Part shown: piece by piece, positions 9,139-17,742 of the stretch | Numbering within the stretch: position 1 is the first letter of the stretch | How the letters are laid out: every line of letters starts with the position of its first letter | From: CALCEB01 sp035531475 | Lineage (GTDB): Bacteria > Acidobacteriota > Terriglobia > UBA7540 | Length of the DNA stretch: 64,000 nucleotides | NCBI GenBank assembly: GCA_035531475.1 | Contig: DATKST010000018.1 | Location: forward strand, 43,313-107,312 | Direction of reading: 5' to 3' | Notes under the pieces: generated by a model | Database searches by the model: none | Told to the model about the DNA's origin: nothing | What the model saw: only the letters and a program-made list of their open reading frames with translations | Translations under genes and position numbers: made by a program

Positions 9139-9474
9139 TCAATCCGCCCCTCCGGCCCGTTTCACTGAGTCATCAATCCACCCGAGGTAATCCGCAGAAC
9201 CATCGACCACGGGCAGGCAGAGAATCTCCGGCGTCTTATAGCTATGAACTTTCTTGACTTCGGCTTCGATCTCCCGGAACAAGCCGCGCGTGCTCTTGGC
9301 GATCAGCAGGCACTCACGATCATCTTCAATCTTACCCTGCCAGCGGTAGATTGACCGGATGGGATGAATAATGTTGACGCAGGCCGCAAGTTCAGCCTGG
9401 ACAAGATGCCGGGCAATTTTTTTCGACTCCAGCATATTGCGCGCCGTAATGAAAACTACGATCTTATCCGTCAC
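9139..9474 (-). CDS. cutA: Divalent-cation tolerance protein CutA
   Basis: A 111-residue cytoplasmic protein of the CutA1 family, which forms very stable trimers with a ferredoxin-like fold. The sequence covers the whole family length: AACVNIIHPIRSIYRWQGKIEDDRE is the conserved core, followed by VKKVHSYKTPEILCLPVVDG and YLGWIDDSV. The start is GTG at 9474 with GGAGGTGA nine bases upstream. It is divergent from the phosphohexomutase gene, with 72 bp between the start codons. The in vivo role of CutA remains debated; copper tolerance was the original proposal. Confidence 0.92.
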   Translation of the reverse strand: MTDKIVVFITARNMLESKKIARHLVQAELAACVNIIHPIRSIYRWQGKIEDDRECLLIAKSTRGLFREIEAEVKKVHSYKTPEILCLPVVDGSADYLGWIDDSVKRAGGAD

Positions 9475-9546
9475 CCGCCATCACCTCCGCGCCAGAATCA
9501 AAACCATATTGCACGGCCAATGCCCCAAAGATACAATGGCGGAGTC

Positions 9547-10962
9547 ATGAGCAGCAATCCCATTCATTTCGGCACTTCGGGATGGCGCGGAATTATTGCC
9601 GAGGATTTTACTTTCGCCAATGTTCGTCTTGCCTCAGCCGGCATCGCCCAGTATTTGCTGACTCGCTCCGGGCGGCCGCGCGTGATCGTGGGCTATGATA
9701 CGCGATTCCTCTCGGAGAAATTTGCAGATGCCTCCGGGGAGATTCTAGCCTCCCATGGCGTCGAGATCCATTGCACGAACCGCCCTCATCCAACACCCGC
9801 AATTGCCCATGACATCGTTTCCAATCATCTGCATGGCGGCATCAACATCACTGCCAGCCACAACCCCGCCGAATACAATGGCCTGAAGTTCTCCGGAGCG
9901 GATGGCGGCCCGGCGCTCCCCGAAGTGACCCAGGAAATTGAAAATAATGCGGCGCGAGTCCTCTCCGGCGAATGCTCACTGCGCGGCCCAAAATTCACGG
10001 CGCCGTTGAAGAGCGCGGGTGATCCGCGGCCCGCTTATCTCGAAGCAATACGGGCCAAAGTGGACTTGAAAGCGATTGCCGGTGCCCGGCTGAAGATTGC
10101 GTATGATCCCCTTTACGGAACGGCGCGGGGTTACCTGGATGACCTGCTGCGCGAGGCGGGCGTCGAACTTCAAGTCCTCCACGATTACCGGGACGTAATG
10201 TTCTCAGGAGTGGGTCCGGAACCGAGTGCCCAAAACCTCTCCGAGCTTGGGAAGACCGTGCGGCAAGGCGGATTCTCTCTCGGAGTTTCCACGGACGGTG
10301 ATGCCGACCGGTTCGGAATTGTGGATGCGGACGGCACCTGGATTCATCCGAATTACGTCCTGGCTTTGCTGGCGGATTACTTAATCGAAGTAAAGAAGAT
10401 TCCGGGTGGATTGGCGCGCAGTGTGGCCACCACGCATTTGATCGATGCCGTGGCCAAGCATCACCAAGTCGCGCTTTACCAGACTCCGGTCGGCTTCAAA
10501 TACATTGGCGAGTTGATCCGTGAGGAGAAGATCGCGCTGGGGGGCGAGGAGAGTGCCGGGATGAGCATTCGCGGCCACGTTCCGGAAAAAGATGGCATTC
10601 TGGCGTGCCTGCTGATGGCGGAGGCGGTGGCCCGCCGGGGAATTTCAGTTGGGCAACAAATCGAGGCCCTCTTCAAGAAAGTGGGAGCTTTTTATTCGGA
10701 ACGTGTTAACCTCACGTTGAAACCCGAGGTGCAGAAGAAGCTGGTCGAAAAGTTGAAGCAGGACTGGGAGCGGATCGACTCGCACCGCGTACGAAAAGTG
10801 GACCGCACCGACGGATTAAAGATGATCTGCGAAGATGGCTGCTGGGTGTTGATGCGGCTTTCCGGGACCGAGCCGGTGGTCCGGGTCTATTGCGAAGCGG
10901 CGTCACCCGAGGAGTTGAATCGGCTGGTGGAATCGGCGAAGAAGTTCGCGCTGAATCCCTAG
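9547..10962 (+). CDS. Phosphoglucomutase/phosphomannomutase family protein
   Basis: A 471-residue alpha-D-phosphohexomutase, which interconverts sugar 1- and 6-phosphates. The phosphoserine loop is ITASHNPAEYNG with Ser104, the Mg-binding loop is DGDADRFGI near residues 249-257, the sugar-binding loop is GGEESAGMS, and the phosphate-binding loop is RLSGTEPVVRVY near the C-terminus. Substrate choice (glucose, mannose or glucosamine) is not clear. I chose the ATG at 9547 (MSSNPIHFGTSGWRG) because family members begin close to GTSGWRG; GGAG overlaps the region just upstream. The TAG stop at 10960-10962 is part of a dispersed IS-end motif, TAGCCCGGATGACTCACGAA, so the natural 3' end may have been altered by an insertion. 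Confidence 0.92.
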   Translation: MSSNPIHFGTSGWRGIIAEDFTFANVRLASAGIAQYLLTRSGRPRVIVGYDTRFLSEKFADASGEILASHGVEIHCTNRPHPTPAIAHDIVSNHLHGGINITASHNPAEYNGLKFSGADGGPALPEVTQEIENNAARVLSGECSLRGPKFTAPLKSAGDPRPAYLEAIRAKVDLKAIAGARLKIAYDPLYGTARGYLDDLLREAGVELQVLHDYRDVMFSGVGPEPSAQNLSELGKTVRQGGFSLGVSTDGDADRFGIVDADGTWIHPNYVLALLADYLIEVKKIPGGLARSVATTHLIDAVAKHHQVALYQTPVGFKYIGELIREEKIALGGEESAGMSIRGHVPEKDGILACLLMAEAVARRGISVGQQIEALFKKVGAFYSERVNLTLKPEVQKKLVEKLKQDWERIDSHRVRKVDRTDGLKMICEDGCWVLMRLSGTEPVVRVYCEAASPEELNRLVESAKKFALNP

Positions 10963-10980
10963 CCCGGATGACTCACGAAG
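10960..10980. repeat. Solo IS-end motif supplying the phosphohexomutase stop
   Basis: TAGCCCGGATGACTCACGAA resembles the terminus of the IS1380-family element at 24109-25777. Its first three bases are the TAG stop codon of the upstream gene. Confidence 0.5.
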
Positions 10981-11066
10981 TTTTTGCAGGCCGCGTTTGC
11001 CGTAGCGACGGTATCTTGCCGGTAAAATGCCGTCCGGATGGCGGCGCTACGGCAAGGAGAAAGAGC

Positions 11067-11453
11067 TTGGAGCGCCAGGACAATAAGAGAGAATTTGATA
11101 GCGGTGAGACCCAGGTCAATAGCCTTCGGCGTGGCTTGATTCTGGCTCTGGTTCTGGTTTCCGTGGCCCTCACCGTTCATGAAATTTTCGGAGAGAATGG
11201 CTGGCTGGCATTGCGCCGGCAGCGCCGCCAGGTGCAAACCATCGAACATCGGCTTCAAGATATCAAGCAGCAGAACGCGCAGCTTCAGAAAGACATTCGG
11301 GGGCTCAAGTCTGACCCTCGCACGATAGAACGTTACGCCCGCGAACAAATGCACTTCGCACGTCCCGGCGAAATCATTTACACCTTCCCACCGAAAAAAC
11401 CGGCGGGTGGACAACCTTCCACTACAGCCGGGGATGGACGCACCAAGAAATGA
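11067..11453 (+). CDS. Septum-formation initiator (FtsB/DivIC-like) protein
   Basis: A 128-residue bitopic membrane protein: a basic N-terminus, one membrane helix (GLILALVLVSVALTVHEIFG, residues ~24-43), then a coiled coil (RRQRRQVQTIEHRLQDIKQQNAQLQKDI) and a conserved ERYAREQMHFARPGEIIYTF motif. This layout is that of the FtsB/DivIC family, which links FtsL and FtsQ in the divisome. I place the start at the TTG at 11067 because AAGGAG at 11054-11059 sits 7 bases before it; the frame from 10890 would overlap the upstream gene by 73 bp and add a non-conserved leader. It ends with a Lys/Gly/Thr-rich tail. Confidence 0.82.
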   Translation: MERQDNKREFDSGETQVNSLRRGLILALVLVSVALTVHEIFGENGWLALRRQRRQVQTIEHRLQDIKQQNAQLQKDIRGLKSDPRTIERYAREQMHFARPGEIIYTFPPKKPAGGQPSTTAGDGRTKK

Positions 11454-11499
11454 ATTGGAGTTTTCCGTGAACAGTTTGACCCGGGCCTTGACAGGGTGC

Positions 11500-11685
11500 C
11501 TGGATTCTTCACGAATCTCCCATAGGACCCGTTCGGAAATAACTGTTCCATCTTCTAACCGGAGCCCCTCACCCGCCGCTTCGCGGCACCCTCTCCCCCT
11601 GCGGGGAGAGGGCTGGGGCAAGGGGGAAGGCGACAGCCCTGACAAAAATATCATGAGGGTCACCCTAACTGAGCCGGGTTGGGGA
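11500..11685. mobile_element. Degenerate MITE-like element, copy C
   Basis: It retains the core (CCCCTCACCCGCC, CTCTCCCC and GGGGAGAG hairpin) and the right end (CCTAACTGAGCCGGGTTGGGG), but the left end is eroded to ACCCGTTCGGAAATAAC. A solo IS-end motif, GGATTCTTCACGAA, precedes it at about 11503-11516. Confidence 0.6.
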
Positions 11686-11709
11686 TAAGTGAGGCCGGCT
11701 GGGGCACCA

Positions 11710-12489
11710 TCATCTCACCACGCCAGCCAGAGGACTGGAAGCTGTTGCATAAAGCTTCCTGGGGATGCGTCCGGCAAGATAGGCCTTGCGGCCGGCCCTG
11801 ACCGCGTCGCGCATGGCTTCCGCCATCATCACCGGATCCTCCGCGCCCGCGATGCCAGTGTTCATGAGGACAGCATCCACGCCCAGCTCCATGGCAAGGG
11901 CGGCGTCGGAAGCCGTTCCCACTCCCGCATCCAAAATCAAAGGCACGGCCGTAACCATTTCGCGCAGGATGCGGATGTTGGAGAGGTTTTGAATCCCCAG
12001 ACCGGAGCCGATGGGCGCACCCAACGGCATCACCGCCGCGGCGCCGGCGTCAATGAGCCTTTTGGCACAGATTAGATCGTCATTGGTGTAAGGCAGCACC
12101 ACGAAGCCTTCGCGCACCAGAATTTCCGTTGCCTTGATGAGCTCGAAGTTGTCCGGGAAAAGAGTCCGTTCGTCACCGATCACCTCCAGCTTCACCCAGT
12201 TGGAGAGCCCCACCTCGCGCGCCAAGCGCGCCGCCCGCACCGCCTCTTCGGCGGTGTAGCATCCGGCCGTATTGGGCAGAATGAAATACTTCTCCCGGTC
12301 GATGTAATCGAGCAAGGACTCTTTGGTCCGGTCGGTGAGGTTCACGCGGCGCACGGCCACGGTCACAATTTCTGCCCCCGCAGCATCCAGGGCCCGAGCC
12401 GTTTCCTGGAAGCTCTTGTATTTTCCGGTTCCAATAATCAGGCGCGAGCGGAACTGCCGGTCCGCAATTTTCAGAACATCGTTTTGCAT
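11710..12489 (-). CDS. thiG: Thiazole synthase ThiG
   Basis: A 259-residue TIM-barrel enzyme of full family length that builds the thiazole phosphate moiety of thiamine from deoxyxylulose phosphate, dehydroglycine and ThiS-thiocarboxylate. The Schiff-base lysine is Lys100 in NWVKLEVIGD; GTGKYKSF near residue 20, LPNTAGCYTAEEAVR and MPLGAPIGSGLGI are further family motifs. The ATG has AAGGAG six bases upstream. No thiS reading frame is present in the 110 bp before it, and the gene upstream on the same strand encodes an unrelated lipase-maturation factor. The sulfur carrier and other thiamine genes must therefore lie elsewhere. Confidence 0.95.
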   Translation of the reverse strand: MQNDVLKIADRQFRSRLIIGTGKYKSFQETARALDAAGAEIVTVAVRRVNLTDRTKESLLDYIDREKYFILPNTAGCYTAEEAVRAARLAREVGLSNWVKLEVIGDERTLFPDNFELIKATEILVREGFVVLPYTNDDLICAKRLIDAGAAAVMPLGAPIGSGLGIQNLSNIRILREMVTAVPLILDAGVGTASDAALAMELGVDAVLMNTGIAGAEDPVMMAEAMRDAVRAGRKAYLAGRIPRKLYATASSPLAGVVR

Positions 12490-12599
12490 AAGTCTCCTTT
12501 TAACTTATTCTAGCGGCCCCACTCGGCAAATTCAATGGACGCGGCGAAGCGGCGGCATAGGTTCGCGCCTTCCAGCCTGGACACGCCCGGGCGGTCAAC

Positions 12600-14297
12600 T
12601 TATGAGCCGCCATCGCCATCATCGGCTCCGTCCCCTTGCCCGGAGCCGCCGCCCGGCATCCCAAGAATACCCACCTTGCCATCCGGGAGCAACTCAACCT
12701 CTGGAGCGTAAAGCCCAAGCACCTTGCGCTTCCACCAAGTCCCATCTTTCTTTTTGGTGGCGAGGCTGGTGAACCAGTACTGCCAGATCATGGCCCGAAC
12801 CATGCGCGGGGGCTTACCGGAAAATGCGTTGCCGGCAAAGAGGGACAGCACGCTCGGGTCGTTTTGAAGCAGCATGATCTCCGTGCGCACCACGAACGGA
12901 TATTGCCTCCATGTGGCCAGCGAGGCGAACCACAGATTCCAGTCAAATCGCGGCTGGTAAGGCGCGTAGAAGCGGGGCGCCTGGCGTGGGTCCTGCGGCT
13001 TGTAGCGGAACGGATAAGCTTCCCAGTGAGTTCCGTCTTGCGACCCCTGGAACTCAATCTCGTAACGGGCGGCGGTCATCACGGCAAACAGTCCATACTG
13101 ATTGGCAATTCGGTATGGCTCAAGAGCCGTCACCGGAGTCATGGGTAGCGAAAGCCCCGGCGCCACAAGGCCCAAAAGCAGGGCAGTTTGAGCGTAGAAA
13201 ACCCAGGTCAGGAGAAATGCCGTCACGACCAGTGCAAAATGACGCCAGGCAGAAATAAGAGCTGATGGGCGTGTGACCCGCGGCGCGTCCGCGTCGAGAG
13301 CATCTGCCGCCAAGACTTGAGAACCGGTTCCATCTTCGCCTGTGGGCGAGCCCTCGATGCCTTCAGCGGCGCGCCGTCTGAAAACCGCGCGCAGCCGGGT
13401 CGCAACTCCAAGAATGAACCGGTCATCGAGAAGCAGAATTCCCAGGGCCAGGACGAGGTGATTGAGAAACGCCAGATTGGCCGTGAGGATGATGCCGATT
13501 TGAAGGGGGGTGACGATGAAGAAACAGAGAATGCGGAACCGACGCGGCAGGAAAACCATCCAGACCAAACCGAGCTCGATCACCAGCGTCGCCAGTGCCA
13601 GAGCGGCGTTGATGGCGTGCGGCATCTGCTGCGCATACCAGCCGATCCAATTGGGAAGCGGTCCGTTCGAGTAGTATTCGTAAAGCGCGGTCAGATGGCG
13701 CCATTGCGGGTCATGGCTCGCCATCTTGACCCAGCCTGATTCAAAGTAGATTCTGAACCAGAGCCACTGGAGCAGAAACAAGCTGGCCCTTGACGGCGGA
13801 TGGGCCTCACCCCATCCCGGCCGCAAGCCCGGGGGCGCAAAAAACAAGCAGATGAATCCGGCGGCGAGCAACATCCCGTCCGACTGATAGGAGGAAAAAT
13901 CCTGCGCAGCACTGACGAAGGATAGGTAGGTTGCGAGACAAACGAAGATGGACCCTCGCGGCCAGAAATTCAAGACTAATGCCAGGGAAGCCAAAAGCCC
14001 GGCCCAACACAGAAGGCCGAGAGCCGGTGGGTCGCTGCCGATCCACAGGAGCGATGGCACAAACCAATAGCGCAGCAAGCCCAAGCTGTGGCTCACCATC
14101 TGCAGATACCACACGGCAGGTAGAATGCCCTTCGGGCCAATCAGTCCTCGAATTTGGAACAGGAGTGAATAGAACGCAGAGAAAAAGATGAGGCCCAGGG
14201 CGCGGAGAAATAGCCAGCGCGGCCGTAAACGCCCGGGACCGCGCTGAGGACCAGGCCCGAAGAGCGAGCGAATCACGGCGAGCGGGGTGGGATTCAT
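12600..14297 (-). CDS. Lipase maturation factor family membrane protein
   Basis: A 565-residue polytopic membrane protein related to the LMF1/LMF2 family. The pattern PRWLFLRALGLIFFSAFYSLLFQIRGLIGPKGILP at the front (membrane helix plus the IGxxGILP motif), repeated hydrophobic helices, FRIYFESGWVKMASHDPQWR (conserved acidic/lysine loop with W-R-LTAL-YEY) and a C-terminal soluble part with YRYKPQDPRQAPRFYAPYQPRFDW are all typical. In vertebrates LMF1 assists lipase folding in the ER; the bacterial role is unknown and no lipase gene is adjacent. It precedes thiG on the same strand, 110 bp away. Family assignment is firm, function is not. Confidence 0.85.
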   Translation of the reverse strand: MNPTPLAVIRSLFGPGPQRGPGRLRPRWLFLRALGLIFFSAFYSLLFQIRGLIGPKGILPAVWYLQMVSHSLGLLRYWFVPSLLWIGSDPPALGLLCWAGLLASLALVLNFWPRGSIFVCLATYLSFVSAAQDFSSYQSDGMLLAAGFICLFFAPPGLRPGWGEAHPPSRASLFLLQWLWFRIYFESGWVKMASHDPQWRHLTALYEYYSNGPLPNWIGWYAQQMPHAINAALALATLVIELGLVWMVFLPRRFRILCFFIVTPLQIGIILTANLAFLNHLVLALGILLLDDRFILGVATRLRAVFRRRAAEGIEGSPTGEDGTGSQVLAADALDADAPRVTRPSALISAWRHFALVVTAFLLTWVFYAQTALLLGLVAPGLSLPMTPVTALEPYRIANQYGLFAVMTAARYEIEFQGSQDGTHWEAYPFRYKPQDPRQAPRFYAPYQPRFDWNLWFASLATWRQYPFVVRTEIMLLQNDPSVLSLFAGNAFSGKPPRMVRAMIWQYWFTSLATKKKDGTWWKRKVLGLYAPEVELLPDGKVGILGMPGGGSGQGDGADDGDGGS

Positions 14298-14425
14298 GGA
14301 AGGTTCCAGGCGAAACGGACGTCAAACCAGATTGCACACGAATTTCACTTGGACGGATGTCCGGCCGCCGGTTCAACCGTGCCGTTCAAGCGGACCCGCC
14401 CTGTTGAGTTGTTTCGCGCCACGCA

Positions 14426-16291
14426 TCAGGCATTGGCGCTTTGTTCCTCCGGTTGTCGCCGGTAGATTTCTTCGATCGTCTCCCGGAAGTGCTCCTCCAC
14501 AACATACCGCTTGATCTTTAGCGTCGCCGAAAGTTCCCCGGCTTCAATGCTGAACTCCCGCGGGATCAGCGCAATTTGCCGGATTTTCTCAAACGGGGCC
14601 AGATCCTTGAGCGTGTCGTCCACTTGTTGTTGCATGAAGGCCAAAACCTGGGGATGCTTCACCAATTCCTCCCGGTTTTTTGGCACAATGCCGCAACCCC
14701 GTGCATACCCCTCAAGCAGGGCAAATTTCGGCACGATCAGCGCACCGATGAACCGGCGTGAATCTCCAACGGCCATAATTTGCGATACATACGGATGCCC
14801 CTGGAAAAGGTTTTCAAGTCTCTCGGGCGCCACATACTTTCCTCCGGATGTCTTAAACAGATTTTTCAGGCGCCCGGTAATGCTCAGGAAGCCTTCAGAG
14901 TCCAAACCTCCCAGATCACCGGTCCGGAACCATCCGTCAACGAACGCCGTCCGGTTCTCTTCGTCGCGTTGGTAGTATCCAGGCGATACGTTGGGACCGC
15001 GCACCAGAATCTCCCTGCCGATCCGGCCCTCAGCGTCCATCGTTTGCTCGCCCAGTTTAACCTCAACGCCCGCGATGATCTTACCAACCGTCCCCAACTT
15101 CACCGCACTCGGACAATTCACGGCGATCACCGGAGAAGTCTCGGTCAGACCGTAGCCCTCGTAGACGGGCAAGCCCACCGCGAAGAAGAACTCGGCAATC
15201 TCTCTCGAAAGCGGCGCGGCGCCAGAGATCAGGAAGCGGAGCCGTCCGCCGAGGCCGGCCCGCACCTTGCTGCACACCAGCTTATCGGCAAGCGCGTGCC
15301 TCCATCTCAAGGAAGCCGGCGGTTTCCGGCCTTCGAAACCGGTCAAGGCCCAATCGCGGCCCACGCCGATTCCCCAATGAAACAGCTTCCGAACCGGCCG
15401 GGGCTTGGACCGAACCGTCTGCAAACTCTTTTCATAGACTTTCTCAAGGACGCGCGGCACCACGGCCATCAGCGTCGGGCGGACTTCCAGGATGTTCCGA
15501 ACAAGAGTATCCATGCTCTCCGGGTAACCAATCACCACGCCCTGCCAGAAGGCATAGAAATCGAGCATCCGCTCGAAGATGTGGGACAACGGCAGGAACG
15601 ACACGCTGGTGTCCCGCTGGCCAAAAGGAATGATCCCGTAGCAGGCAAGGACATTGGAGACAATATTGGCATGGGTCAGAACCACACCCTTGGGATTTCC
15701 CGTTGTGCCCGAAGTGTAAAGAATGCTGGCAATATCCTCCGGCTTCACCCTGCAGGCCCGCTCGCGAAAAGCACCGTCAGGCTTGGGCTCGCGGTCCAGT
15801 CCGCGGCTCAGCACCACACGCCAATCTTGAACATCTTTGGCTTCCGCCGCCGGCTGATCCATTGAAATCACGAACCGGAGGTCCGGGAGATTCGGGCGAA
15901 CCTCCATTAGCTTCTCAAGTTGCTGAGCCGTAGAAAGGATAATTCCCTTCGCCCCCGAATCACGAAGGATAAGATCGATTTCGGCTCCGGGAAGCGTCGG
16001 ATAAAGCGGGACGGTGATCGCGCCGAGACCTAGAATCGCATAGTCCGTCAGAGCCCATTCCAGGCGATTTTCAGACAAAATGGCCACGCGGTCGCCGGGG
16101 CGCACACCAAGCTGCTCCAGGGCAATCGCGAATCTCGCCACCTCGCGCAGCGCGCCATGCGAGGAAAGCGGCGCATAAACGCCGTGGCTTTTGGATAAGA
16201 AAGCGCGCGAGCGGGGACGATGATCCACCGAATCGAGGAATAAACTGCACAAAGTGCTCAGCGGGCTAACCGTCGAACCAGTTAAATTCAT
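14426..16291 (-). CDS. Long-chain acyl-CoA synthetase (AMP-forming)
   Basis: A 621-residue ANL-superfamily enzyme that activates a carboxylic acid, probably a long-chain fatty acid, to acyl-AMP and then acyl-CoA. The P-loop is ILYTSGTTGNPKGV near residues 188-201; further motifs are YEGYGLTETSPVIA (A5), GWFRTGDLGGLDSEGFLSITGR (A7/A8) and KTSGGKYVAPERLEN. A C-terminal lysine (LKIKRYVV) is in the position of the catalytic A10 lysine. The domain order and the long LARGE-type insert match FadD15-like enzymes. No membrane helix or signal peptide is seen. The ATG at 16291 lacks a strong ribosome-binding site. It stands 128 bp upstream of the LMF gene on the same strand. Confidence 0.9.
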   Translation of the reverse strand: MNLTGSTVSPLSTLCSLFLDSVDHRPRSRAFLSKSHGVYAPLSSHGALREVARFAIALEQLGVRPGDRVAILSENRLEWALTDYAILGLGAITVPLYPTLPGAEIDLILRDSGAKGIILSTAQQLEKLMEVRPNLPDLRFVISMDQPAAEAKDVQDWRVVLSRGLDREPKPDGAFRERACRVKPEDIASILYTSGTTGNPKGVVLTHANIVSNVLACYGIIPFGQRDTSVSFLPLSHIFERMLDFYAFWQGVVIGYPESMDTLVRNILEVRPTLMAVVPRVLEKVYEKSLQTVRSKPRPVRKLFHWGIGVGRDWALTGFEGRKPPASLRWRHALADKLVCSKVRAGLGGRLRFLISGAAPLSREIAEFFFAVGLPVYEGYGLTETSPVIAVNCPSAVKLGTVGKIIAGVEVKLGEQTMDAEGRIGREILVRGPNVSPGYYQRDEENRTAFVDGWFRTGDLGGLDSEGFLSITGRLKNLFKTSGGKYVAPERLENLFQGHPYVSQIMAVGDSRRFIGALIVPKFALLEGYARGCGIVPKNREELVKHPQVLAFMQQQVDDTLKDLAPFEKIRQIALIPREFSIEAGELSATLKIKRYVVEEHFRETIEEIYRRQPEEQSANA

Positions 16292-16467
16292 TTACGGGAA
16301 TTCATGAAAGTGAATTCAATACGGATGGCAGATTTTGGCACACATTCTGCTGACCTGAACATATATTTTATCGCCTCGATACCTCTTGGGAAGCACAGTT
16401 CTTGAGACGGGGGGAAGCCGAAGCCGGTCGTCACCCGGTCGGGGCGCGGCTCCAGCGACGCCGTTAG

Positions 16468-16602
16468 CCCCAATGCTGTTCAGATAAGGGGATATCTCGT
16501 AGGGGCGACCCTTGTGGTCGCCCACGGGCGGGCACAAGGCCCGCCCCTATAGCGCGTGGGAGTCAGGCTCCAATGGGATAGTTGGCTAAGTGAACAGCAT
16601 TG
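16468..16602. mobile_element. MITE-like element with variant core, copy F
   Basis: Its ends, CAATGCTGTTCAGATAAGG and (reverse complement) CAATGCTGTTCACTTAG, match the other MITE copies, but the core is different: it contains the 52-bp GTAGGGGCG hairpin repeat in place of the CTCTCCCCGC hairpin. GTTAGCC precedes it and ATTAGCC follows it. Confidence 0.7.
16499..16550 (+). repeat. 52-bp GTAGGGGCG hairpin repeat
   Basis: The arms GTAGGGGCG / CGCCCCTAT and CCTTGTG / CACAAGG enclose a GC-rich loop that can itself pair (GCCC/GGGC). The copy at 55593 has CCTGGTG / CACCAGG at the inner stem, a compensatory change. Confidence 0.75.
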
Positions 16603-16604
16603 CC

Positions 16605-16683
16605 ATTAGCCTGGAGTTTTCACGAAGTTTTACTCGTGCACCGTCCAGCCACCCCAGGGAGATTCGTGAATGGTCCGGATTAG
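16605..16683. repeat. 79-bp segment bounded by inverted IS-end motifs
   Basis: The left end TTAGCCTGGAGTTTTCACGA and the right end (reverse complement) CTAATCCGGACCATTCACGA form inverted repeats around ~40 bp of non-coding DNA. The ends resemble those of the IS1380 element at 24109. It is probably a minimal deletion derivative. The remaining sequence to 16722 shows nothing. Confidence 0.5.
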
Positions 16684-16722
16684 TAAATGCTCCCGGGGTT
16701 CCGGCGTGAGCCGCTGCGGCCC

Positions 16723-17538
16723 TCAACGGCTGGCGTGGAAGTATTGCGACAGTTCCTTCCTGGCTTCAGTCTGGGTTTGAATCACTTCGGTGGAATAGCC
16801 CGGATCGGGGCAAAGATTCAGGATTCGGTCTAACAGGTTGCGGGCTTCATTCAACCTGCCTGCGGCCCGGTAACTATCCGCTAGATAGAGCATGGCCAGA
16901 GAATTATCCGGCGAGAGCCGCAGGCTTTTTTCGAGGAGTTGCACGGAACGCTGGAGGTTCCCGCCCTTGAAGAAGGGAACCCGGTAGTCCATGCGGCCCA
17001 GCGCGATTACGGCTGCGGCTTCTTCATAGTTCGGATCGATCTTGACGGCAGCTTCCATCTCCGCCCGGATTTCATCCACCATGCTCAGCCCTTCGAGAAA
17101 GTTTGAATCCTCGGCCAGCAACCCGTAGCTGGCTCCCAACCAGAAGTGGCCTTCGACGCGTTGGGGCTGAAGAGCTACCGCCTTTTCTCCGGCGGTGACC
17201 GCTTGCTGGAGGATAATCCGGTGTTTCCCACCATTGGAAAAACGAGCCAGATAATTATAAAACTTCGCAATGCGCCACCAGGCTTCATAGTTGAGCGCAT
17301 CCTTGGCCACGATGCCTTGCAGGATACCCAGCCCCGTATAAACATTGGCCAGATTGTGGCGGCCTAGGTAATAGTCGTCCGCCCGATAAACTGGATTGGA
17401 CAGAATCTGCTGCGCTGCGGTGGCGGAGTCGGCCAGTCCCGCTTTCATTGCGACTGTGCCGCATAGCATTCCAGCGAATGCCAAAAACAACCCTCGCCGG
17501 ACCATGATGGCGTTGGAAAAGCCTGTCCCGATTTTCAT
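16723..17538 (-). CDS. Exported tetratricopeptide-repeat protein
   Basis: A ~271-residue protein with an N-terminal hydrophobic signal (MVRRGLFLAFAGMLCGTVAM) followed by TPR-like helical pairs: NYEAWWRIAKFYNYLARF, EKAVALQPQRVEGHFWLGASYG, AVKIDPNYEEAAAVIALGRMDY and LEKSLRLSPDNSLAMLYLADSYRAAGRLNEA. It resembles acidobacterial proteins that contain TPR repeats and little else, and a scaffolding role in the envelope is likely. The start is uncertain: the frame is open to 17769, overlapping hutU on the other strand, and candidate ATGs lie at 17559, 17538 and 17505. I chose 17538 because it gives a compact n-region before the hydrophobic helix. No ribosome-binding site is decisive. Confidence 0.65.
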   Translation of the reverse strand: MKIGTGFSNAIMVRRGLFLAFAGMLCGTVAMKAGLADSATAAQQILSNPVYRADDYYLGRHNLANVYTGLGILQGIVAKDALNYEAWWRIAKFYNYLARFSNGGKHRIILQQAVTAGEKAVALQPQRVEGHFWLGASYGLLAEDSNFLEGLSMVDEIRAEMEAAVKIDPNYEEAAAVIALGRMDYRVPFFKGGNLQRSVQLLEKSLRLSPDNSLAMLYLADSYRAAGRLNEARNLLDRILNLCPDPGYSTEVIQTQTEARKELSQYFHASR

Positions 17539-17742
17539 AGTTTGGCGCGCGTGGAACATTTCATGTCTGCCTGAAGCGTTCGCTATTCTAGACTGTGCCC
17601 ATGGCGTATTCAAGAAAGAATCGGCAGCCCCAATAGGACCCACCGGCTTTATCGTTCCCAGGGGCCATTTCCGGGCAAACTCAGCGGGGCGAGCTTTTGA
17701 TTTCCACGCCATTGAGCTAAGATGCTGAAGGAGTTTACAAGG

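Noticed and set aside
12490..12599. thiS gene upstream of thiG
   Set aside because: The 110-bp gap is too short for a ~66-codon ThiS with a ribosome-binding site, and no frame ends in Gly-Gly there.
14780..15865. 361-residue open frame antisense to the acyl-CoA synthetase
   Set aside because: It is a shadow of the AMP-binding domain, with His/Gln-rich low-similarity composition.
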